A program made the translations under genes and the position numbers. From Apostichopus japonicus (lineage: Eukaryota; Echinodermata; Holothuroidea; Aspidochirotida; Stichopodidae): a stretch of DNA of 64,000 nt. How positions within the stretch are numbered: position 1 is the stretch's first letter; the number at the start of each line of letters is the position of its first letter. The DNA lies in assembly GCF_037975245.1 (NCBI RefSeq), contig NC_092578.1:4160001-4224000 (forward strand), given 5' to 3'. The notes beneath the pieces are model-generated. The model had not been told where the DNA came from, did not search any database, and was given only the letters and a program-made list of their open reading frames with translations. Below, in pieces: positions 60,701 to 64,000 of the stretch.

Positions 60701-62738
60701 TTCTCTCCTTTTGGGTTGGGCCAAGTGATTAGCAGTTATTTCCAAGACTTATTCAAAGACTAGGGTTAAAGTAGAACGATAGTGACAGAAAAAAAATCTC
60801 TCATTTTCATATATAATGTAGTTTATATGTTACCAAGCAACATATTTTTTTAATTTTCCAAATAGCACACAGGAAGGTTATAAAAAAGGGAATTAAAACA
60901 TCGTTTTTTCGTCTCCGTATTTAGGAATTTGCAAACACTGCAACAACCTTGAACAGCCCACAGGTCAGTGAATGACGTCACTGTGATGATCTTTTCTGTT
61001 GTGAACTGTTCAGTACGGAGCTGTGCGTGCATTTCGTGTCAGCATAACTGTTATTTTCCGGCGTAATGTTCAAGACATAAATAGATAATGAATATCATGG
61101 TGTTTCTTGATTTCTTCACCACGTGTTACAAGTTTTTTTTACGAAATTTGACCGCAAGCTGACCCAAAGTAACGTAAATCTCAAGATCACGTTTTTGGCG
61201 GGTTTTATACAGAGTGATGTATGAATGTGCTGACTTACCAGTCAACTGGCACAATAACAATAGAGATGATAGTCTCAAACGTAGTTTAGTATAACATCCG
61301 AAAGAAAATCCAAAGTTCTAAACAAAGTAGATTCGCATGCACTAGGCCTACTGTAAGACATAAACGTTCCTTGTTCAGTGCGTTGAAATACAACCGCATT
61401 TGAACTCAATCGAGTAGTTAGTCTAGCTCGAACAATTTTCTCACTACATGCAATGCCTATTGCGTTTATTCACATGCATGCCTCGTGGTTTGGGCTTCAG
61501 GAGGAATCGTATTCTAGCCCAACTTCACGTAGGTCCGCAAACGGTACTTTCACACTGTGCAAACATAAGTGACAGTGTGCGCTACCGTAAGTAATACTTA
61601 CACGATGTTTTGTTTCGCTCGAGCATACACACATTTCCTATTCGTATTACATTTAAAGTGGTTTGGAGGGTATGAACACATCTCTTCCCAAAAAAACTCT
61701 GCCTAAGCGACGTCCATGCCCCAATTGAAATTTGCACGTGGATTCTCTCCTCACATAGTCATTAGGTTGTTCACTTCTGACATGTCTTCCAGTTCCAACA
61801 TTTACTGTTGCATTTATCGGGATATATATAAATAATGTGGCATAAAAGCATCAATCTTTCAAACTTGTTTTACTTTAGTGACCTTGCCACACGCAAATTT
61901 CAATTGGGCCCAAGATGGCTCTATGACCGATTATTCCGTAATTTACATCGGGGCAGTCGGCTTCACTAAAACGACAAGAAAAAGCAGGAACAATAACACC
62001 TTATTAAAATTAGACCGTTAAATATCTCACGCAGAGTATCAAATCTCCTCTCTGGTTTAGGTTGTTTGTCGAGTCCAATATAGTGTAGGTTGCAACTAAA
62101 CTTACACACTAAGTGCACACTGCTGAAGTACACTACGCCGAGCTCACTTTGTTATCATCATAATGACGTCACATGTCACTGTAGATCACGTGATCATCAT
62201 ATCGCTGTTCGCGAAAAGCCCAATTTTTGTTTAAAAAATCAACGAGTTTAGGAATTTTTTTTAAGCCTTTCCCAACATCAGATTGACTTGAATTTTCACA
62301 TGTGTAATATGGAAACCAACTAGAATACTCTTGAATAAAATCGTATTTTTTCGTCGATGCTGAAAAATCACTAACGTTCATCTTTAATAATGACTGTCAG
62401 TACTTGGTTCATTGATTCCAGAGATGGTTCATTATTACAGCAAACAGCAAACCAGGTGCTTGAAAGTATATAAAGTTGCAAAGGAGAATCTACAAACTAA
62501 AAACTTACGATACTAATAATTCCAACTTGGTTAGCTTCTTTCTTCTCATCTGTGGTTTCCGTTTTCTCAGAGCCATCAGCCTTGTCCTTTTCTGCTCCAC
62601 CATCCTCTGCCAACATTGGGTTTACTGCATTGCCATTAGTAGCTGCTGCATTGCCATTAGCAGCTGCTGGTTCATTTGCCTTGGAATCACCATTCGCTGG
62701 CATTAACTCCACCACAACTGGATCGGCAATTTCTTTCT
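36557..62738 (-). CDS. ABCB1: ABCB1-type multidrug resistance protein (P-glycoprotein), 26 exons, first exon missing
   Basis: An ATP-driven plasma-membrane exporter of hydrophobic compounds. Twenty-six exons between 62738 and 36557 all join in phase and give 1347 residues plus a partial first codon (human ABCB1 has 1280). Order: Ala/Asn-rich N-terminus (1-76), TMD1 with six helices (77 to about 418), NBD1 (about 419-668), an acidic linker (669-754), TMD2 (755 to about 1097), NBD2 (1098-1347). Both NBDs are canonical: Walker [11 protein letters not shown]-loop VSQEP, signature LSGGQKQR, Walker [13 protein letters not shown] with the catalytic Glu, and H-loop IAHRLST. The TMD1-NBD1 and TMD2-NBD2 halves follow human ABCB1 without gaps. 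No N-X-S/T sequon is seen in the first extracellular loop, unlike human. The initiator exon is probably beyond 62.74 kb. Paralogue number within ABCB is uncertain; membership of the ABCB1/4/11 full-transporter group is secure. Confidence 0.96.
37179..37325 (-). CDS. ABCB1: ABCB exon: NBD2 signature and Walker B
   Basis: Encodes [20 protein letters not shown] and [18 protein letters not shown]. All key residues are present. Confidence 0.97.
38102..38308 (-). CDS. ABCB1: ABCB exon: NBD2 Q-loop
   Basis: Encodes [20 protein letters not shown] and [11 protein letters not shown]. The segment just before it (LVGAYDIK) departs from the usual LLDGxxIK. Confidence 0.97.
38534..38731 (-). CDS. ABCB1: ABCB exon: NBD2 Walker A
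   Basis: Encodes [17 protein letters not shown] and [21 protein letters not shown]-loop Tyr and P-loop Lys are present. Confidence 0.97.
38770..39066 (-). repeat. tRNA-derived SINE with a conserved central core
   Basis: Minus strand: tRNA-like head with A-box GGGTCAAGTGGTTAGGGC and B-box GTAGGTTCGAGTCTTG. Then a core with CCTTGGGCAAGGCACTTTA and CACCCAGGTGTATAAGTGGG, then a tail GCGCATTATAAATCC. That core recurs across marine invertebrate SINE superfamilies; the exact superfamily is not assigned. It lies in the ABCB intron between the exons at 39338 and 38731. Confidence 0.75.
39190..39270. repeat. (TCC)n pyrimidine tract
   Basis: CTTCCTCTTCCTCCTCCTACTCC-type run in an ABCB intron; purine-only on the transcribed RNA strand. 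Confidence 0.85.
39338..39494 (-). CDS. ABCB1: ABCB exon: TM12
   Basis: Encodes TM12 ([18 protein letters not shown]) and [15 protein letters not shown]. Donor GTAAGT. Confidence 0.96.
40550..40562 (-). promoter_or_regulatory. DR1 nuclear-receptor element inside an ABCB intron
   Basis: TGACCT-T-TGACCT, the reverse of the consensus DR1 (AGGTCA-A-AGGTCA). It sits in a segment resembling one at 53532-53544, so it is probably carried by an interspersed repeat. Confidence 0.35.
40748..40888 (-). CDS. ABCB1: ABCB exon: TM11
   Basis: Encodes [17 protein letters not shown] and TM11 ([18 protein letters not shown]), ending DFDDVF. Confidence 0.94.
41270..41370 (-). CDS. ABCB1: ABCB exon: TMD2 intracellular loop
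   Basis: Encodes [18 protein letters not shown], equivalent to IATEAIENFRTVVSLT in human. Confidence 0.94.
41655..41681. repeat. Solo arm of the 41.8 kb foldback element
   Basis: TTAATCCAGTGAGTAACGCA matches an arm of the nearby foldback with one difference. Confidence 0.7.
41782..41925. mobile_element. Foldback element, 47-base arms with one mismatch
   Basis: Arms 41782-41828 and 41879-41925 are reverse complements at 46 of 47 positions (GGGGTTAATCAACGG and onward), around a 50-base loop. It is non-coding and lies 8 bases downstream of an ABCB 5' splice site. Confidence 0.92.
41934..42137 (-). CDS. ABCB1: ABCB exon: TM9 and TM10
   Basis: Encodes two helices ([35 protein letters not shown]) and [11 protein letters not shown]. 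The donor GTAAAT at 41933 is 8 bases from a 47-base-arm foldback element. Confidence 0.95.
42897..42980 (-). CDS. ABCB1: ABCB exon: NTGAL motif
   Basis: Encodes [20 protein letters not shown], the very conserved FDD..NTGAL segment before TM9. Confidence 0.96.
43143..43220 (-). CDS. ABCB1: ABCB exon: post-TM8 coupling segment
   Basis: A 78-base exon encoding [20 protein letters not shown], matching the AGEILTKRLRYMVFRSMLRQ segment of human ABCB1. Confidence 0.95.
43603..43816. mobile_element. hAT-like MITE with CAGGGCCGGATTA ends
   Basis: 214 bases with perfect 13-base terminal inverted repeats CAGGGCCGGATTA. Flanking words GTATAAA and GTACAAA resemble a diverged target duplication. Located in the ABCB intron upstream of the exon at 43220. 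Confidence 0.8.
44968..45069 (-). CDS. ABCB1: ABCB exon: TM8
   Basis: Encodes [12 protein letters not shown] and TM8 ([18 protein letters not shown]). Phase 0 both sides. Confidence 0.92.
45180..45195 (-). promoter_or_regulatory. DR4 nuclear-receptor element in an ABCB intron
   Basis: TGACCT-ATAT-TGACCT, the reverse of AGGTCA-N4-AGGTCA, 110 bases from the TM8 exon. DR4 is the classic spacing for PXR/CAR-type receptors that control vertebrate ABCB1. Motif evidence only. Confidence 0.35.
45344..45356 (-). promoter_or_regulatory. DR1 nuclear-receptor element in an ABCB intron
   Basis: TGACCT-C-TGACCT, perfect half-sites with one-base spacing, 150 bases from the DR4. Confidence 0.3.
45590..45751 (-). 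CDS. ABCB1: ABCB exon: TM7
   Basis: Encodes the end of the linker, the elbow helix ([16 protein letters not shown]) and TM7 ([19 protein letters not shown]). Confidence 0.95.
45795..45992. repeat. AT-only palindromic satellite
   Basis: Repeated AAATATTTAAAT words with three copies of an AATATTGTCTTATTTAAATA unit and one inverse (AAATAAGACAATATT). It is strongly self-complementary. Confidence 0.85.
46521..47010. mobile_element. TTAA-target MITE, family B
   Basis: 490 bases bounded by TTAAAGGGATATTCC at the left and its inverse GGAATATCCCTTTAA at the right, so TTAA lies at both borders. Non-coding. It shares the TTAAAGGG terminus with family A. Confidence 0.85.
47660..47748. mobile_element. 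89-base internally deleted MITE
   Basis: CAGGCGCGTATCCAGG pairs with CCTGGATACGCGCCTG; ATTAT is present on both sides. G/C-rich interior. A minimal transposon remnant in the ABCB intron between the linker and TM7 exons. Confidence 0.85.
48507..48764 (-). CDS. ABCB1: ABCB exon: acidic, Ser-rich linker
   Basis: Encodes [10 protein letters not shown], then about 75 charged residues with a [12 protein letters not shown] run and basic Ser clusters such as [16 protein letters not shown]. Known ABCB1 linkers are about 60 residues and phosphorylated by PKA/PKC; this one looks likewise phosphorylatable. Confidence 0.93.
48916..49053 (-). CDS. ABCB1: ABCB exon: NBD1 H-loop
   Basis: Encodes [20 protein letters not shown] with the switch His, and the end of NBD1. 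Acceptor TTCCAAG, donor GTAACT. Confidence 0.95.
49215..49385 (-). CDS. ABCB1: ABCB exon: NBD1 signature and Walker B
   Basis: Encodes [20 protein letters not shown] and [17 protein letters not shown]. Signature and catalytic Glu are intact. Confidence 0.97.
49725..49928 (-). CDS. ABCB1: ABCB exon: NBD1 Q-loop
   Basis: Encodes [20 protein letters not shown], the Q-loop VVSQEPILF, and AENIRYGR followed by the helical subdomain. The donor follows ELPE. Confidence 0.97.
50651..50776 (-). CDS. ABCB1: ABCB exon: NBD1 Walker A
   Basis: Encodes [20 protein letters not shown]; Walker A lies at about residues 474-482. The P-loop Lys is intact. Confidence 0.97.
51422..51532 (-). CDS. ABCB1: ABCB exon: NBD1 entry
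   Basis: Encodes [19 protein letters not shown], including the A-loop Tyr (FVYPSR) that stacks on the adenine ring. Confidence 0.95.
52501..52841. mobile_element. Inverted-repeat element with an internal tandem duplication
   Basis: Ends ACTAGTGTTTACA and (inverse) ACTAGTGTTTGCA. Inside, a unit of about 110 bases (ACACTAAGTCAATG onward, through GCGTAGGATTCGGGTAATAA) is repeated at about 52533 and 52706, with GGCGGGTACC words near each copy. Confidence 0.75.
52982..53095 (-). CDS. ABCB1: ABCB exon: TM6
   Basis: Encodes TM6 ([20 protein letters not shown]) and the [13 protein letters not shown] helix leading to NBD1. Phase 0 at both ends. Confidence 0.95.
53532..53544 (-). promoter_or_regulatory. 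DR1 nuclear-receptor element in an ABCB intron
   Basis: Second perfect TGACCTTTGACCT, with flanks (CTCCAACAAAAACAATATGG) similar to the one at 40550. Confidence 0.35.
53715..53775 (-). CDS. ABCB1: ABCB exon: TM5-TM6 loop
   Basis: A 61-base exon encoding [20 protein letters not shown], corresponding to YGTTLVLSGEYSIGQVL of human ABCB1. Found by phase and family match. Confidence 0.9.
53780..53820. repeat. Poly(A) and (AATA)n run
   Basis: About 21 A followed by (AATA)n, directly upstream of an ABCB exon's acceptor on the plus-strand map. Confidence 0.9.
54353..54469 (-). CDS. ABCB1: ABCB exon: TM5
   Basis: Encodes [19 protein letters not shown] and TM5 ([18 protein letters not shown]). Donor GTGAGT splits the Trp codon (phase 2). 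Confidence 0.93.
54799..54923 (-). CDS. ABCB1: ABCB exon: intracellular loop
   Basis: Encodes [20 protein letters not shown] and [10 protein letters not shown], the coupling-helix segment between TM4 and TM5 that contacts NBD2. Confidence 0.94.
54964..55735. repeat. Tandem triplication carrying truncated family A MITEs
   Basis: Three units start (CAATCAAGCAATCGATG-like) at 54964, 55298 and 55627, periods 334 and 329. Units 1 and 2 contain the first about 230 bases of the family A MITE, starting at TTAAAGG (55064) or its deleted form. Unit 3 has the same lead sequence but runs from AAAACATAACTTAA into unrelated DNA without the MITE. Confidence 0.9.
56650..56866. repeat. Diverged repeat, copy 1
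   Basis: Shares ordered words (GTGCTAAAA..TTACCA, GGGAGACAGGTAAG, GAAGTAAAT) with 58600-58815. This copy reaches to within 15 bases of the 5' splice site of the TM3/TM4 exon and includes a 13-base G run. Confidence 0.5.
56881..57055 (-). CDS. ABCB1: ABCB exon: TM3 and TM4
   Basis: Encodes [14 protein letters not shown] and helices 3 and 4 ([18 protein letters not shown], then [15 protein letters not shown]). Acceptor AAATAAG, donor GTAAGT. Confidence 0.92.
57636..57920 (-). CDS. ABCB1: ABCB exon: loop 1, TM2 and elbow
   Basis: Encodes the rest of extracellular loop 1 (no glycosylation sequon), TM2 ([17 protein letters not shown]), and [21 protein letters not shown], the intracellular coupling segment. 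The acceptor at TAACAG is set by phase; a second AG 20 bases later would break the frame. Donor A|GTAAGT. Confidence 0.92.
58286..58434 (-). CDS. ABCB1: ABCB exon: TM1
   Basis: Starts [15 protein letters not shown], the family motif before TM1 (FRYSNWLD in human). It encodes TM1 and the start of extracellular loop 1, ending in DSNNIG. The acceptor ATACAG was chosen over TTCAG nine bases later... only the former keeps phase with the previous exon. Confidence 0.9.
58600..58815. repeat. Diverged repeat, copy 2
   Basis: Partner of the repeat at 56650-56866, in the same orientation. Confidence 0.5.
59179..59337. mobile_element. Foldback element, about 40-base imperfect arms
   Basis: CTATGGGCAGCC..AATACAACGATGAAAC at 59179-59220 pairs with GTTTCATCGTTGTATT..GGCAGCCCATAG at 59298-59337. 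Confidence 0.75.
59344..59388. mobile_element. Family A MITE, terminal fragment
   Basis: GTTTCTTTTTGCGCAAGTCT and CACACCCTTTGAA match the right end of the full copies. The terminal TTAA is mutated. It abuts the foldback element at 59179-59337. Confidence 0.8.
60231..60590 (+). mobile_element. TTAA-target MITE, family A, full copy
   Basis: 360 bases from TTAAAGGCATTGAAGACTCG to CGAGTCTTCACACCCTTTAA, in the large ABCB intron upstream of the TM1 exon. Same body as 28751-29118 in opposite orientation. Confidence 0.92.
60591..62508 (-). other. Distal part of the first visible ABCB intron
   Basis: No exon recognised. Contains TGACGTCA (about 62164-62171) close to a TCACGTGATC E-box (about 62186), which could mark an internal promoter; this is speculative. 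Confidence 0.4.
62509..62738 (-). CDS. ABCB1: ABCB exon (N-terminal cytosolic tail)
   Basis: First visible exon, acceptor CACACAG, donor GTAAGT, phase 1 in and 0 out. It encodes [13 protein letters not shown], an Ala/Asn repeat (AAANGNAAATNGN), a Lys/Glu/Thr-rich stretch and NQVGIISI leading into TM1. An internal Met exists, but the acceptor and phase suggest an upstream exon. Confidence 0.85.
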
Positions 62739-64000
62739 CTGTGTGACAAGATGAAAAAAAGAGTTTTAATTGCTTTAATGACCAAATGGTAAAAGAAATC
62801 TGCTTAACTTGCAAATTTTGTTCACAACTTGGAAGTTCATTCATTGCTATACAGACTGCAAAGTAGACTGACTGTAGAATACTGAAGAACTCAGTTATGA
62901 CTCCTGTGATGGTGCTTGGCCTAACTGTCATTCTGTTCAGTTTTTTGGGGGTACATCCACCCAAATTTTAAGAGGGGCAAAGCAAATGTATTATGCACCA
63001 TTGTTATCTTAAAGCGATATGGATGGGACTGGAAGAGGGAACATTCAAGTAAAATTTAAGGACACCACATGAAGCAAATTTATATTTTTTTTCAGGGACA
63101 ACTAGCATCACAGTTTCCTGTTTCTTCCAGCTGTTATTACAATACTCATTGACTAATTAGTTCAACCAAACCACTCAAAGTATGAACGCCTGTCCATAAA
63201 TGAGAGTCAGGATAATACTTCTAGATCGTTAATAAGTATGTCATCAATTAGTTCTTGCTCAAACTGATCTTCCTATCACTTTCAAAGATATGCATTCAGC
63301 TCTCAGTGAGTCATAATGGCCAGCATTAGCCTATAATAACAATATATCCTATAAAATGTAAAATGCAAATTAAGACTGTTCTAGTTTGTTTTGTAATTCC
63401 CAATTATATACATTCATATCTTCATATGAAATAATTTTTCAAAATTAACTAAAAATTACAGCAAGTGGATATTCCACCCATTAAGAGCAAAGATGTATCA
63501 TAGCCATTCAACCCTTCCAATGGTGTTAACACGGGGCATTGCATGAAATGTGTAAGTACGAACTGCCTGTGCTGCATTTAAAATATTACTATTACTGACC
63601 AGTGGCATTGATCTAGGTACAGAAGGTAACGTTCTGAACTGGATATATCAATATCTAACCAGTATTATGCATGAATACTGCACTTTACAAATATTGATTA
63701 CATTTAACAGCCAATATGACCCATCACTATGGTATATGTGTATACAAAGGAAGTTATACAATTGTATATATTGAGCTGTGTGATACTGTACATGTACTGT
63801 ACTGTATAAGGTTGTACAATAGTAAATATTATTTGCATGGCTGCATTCAAAGACCAATTAAGCGTAATCAAGCAAGTACCGCAGTACAGAGTAATGCAAG
63901 TACTGTACTTCCCATACATACTTTGAACAACATGCTGTGTAGTACTAGTTTGCTATACAAATGACCAAACAGCATTGTCATGTACTGTGTACGTTTCAAA
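62739..64000. other. Region upstream of the first visible ABCB exon
   Basis: Presumed intron. No ATG-bearing exon with a phase 1 donor could be identified by eye. The 63.65-63.96 kb part has low-complexity TACTGTACA/TGTACT words. Confidence 0.45.

Noticed and set aside
1-64000. CRISPR array, operons or other prokaryotic systems
   Set aside because: All genes are intron-split eukaryotic genes. The only regular array (64-base minisatellite) has no spacer variation.

Overview
This window is animal nuclear DNA. Every protein-coding gene is split by GT..AG introns, coding exons are short (61 to 819 bases), and most of the sequence is AT-rich, intronic or intergenic, and full of short non-autonomous transposons and tRNA-derived SINEs. 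The gene content (WASP-interacting protein, LRRC46, a full ABCB multidrug transporter, a THAP-domain protein) and the repeat style (TTAA-flanked and hAT-like MITEs, long C/G homopolymers) suggest an invertebrate deuterostome, most likely an echinoderm and plausibly a sea cucumber. The species is inferred, not proven.

Layout. (1) 1.7-10.0 kb, + strand: a WIPF gene (WAS/WASL-interacting protein) reconstructed from five exons, all joined in phase 1. It has a WH2 actin-binding segment, a very long proline-rich region and a WASP-binding C-terminus. Intron 4 holds a further 282-base open stretch that fits the same phase and may be an unrecognised cassette exon. (2) 10-19.5 kb: no convincing gene, but tRNA-like SINE modules, simple repeats and the WIPF 3' UTR. 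(3) 19.9-20.5 kb, - strand: the terminal exon of a THAP-domain protein next to an hAT-like MITE. (4) 21-26 kb: gene-poor, with several inverted-repeat elements, including an hAT-type MITE with a perfect 8-base target duplication. (5) 26.6-31.8 kb, - strand: LRRC46 in six exons, a ciliary/sperm-flagellum leucine-rich-repeat protein. (6) 32-36.5 kb: intergenic, with SINEs and (AT)n. (7) 36.5-62.7 kb, - strand: a nearly complete ABCB1-type P-glycoprotein, 26 exons that all join in phase (1347 residues after the first partial codon). Only the exon carrying the initiator is missing, and it probably lies beyond 62.74 kb.

The four genes have no obvious shared pathway: actin regulation, DNA binding, cilia and drug export. 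The most interesting material is structural. It includes a multi-copy TTAA-target MITE family, with a tandemly triplicated locus whose third unit looks like the empty insertion site; a 47-base-arm foldback element that starts 8 bases inside an ABCB 5' splice site; repeat-borne nuclear-receptor half-site pairs (DR1, DR4) inside ABCB introns; and the possible extra WIPF exon. Exon coordinates were derived by hand from splice sites, reading phase and remembered family sequence. They are internally consistent but not confirmed by transcripts.
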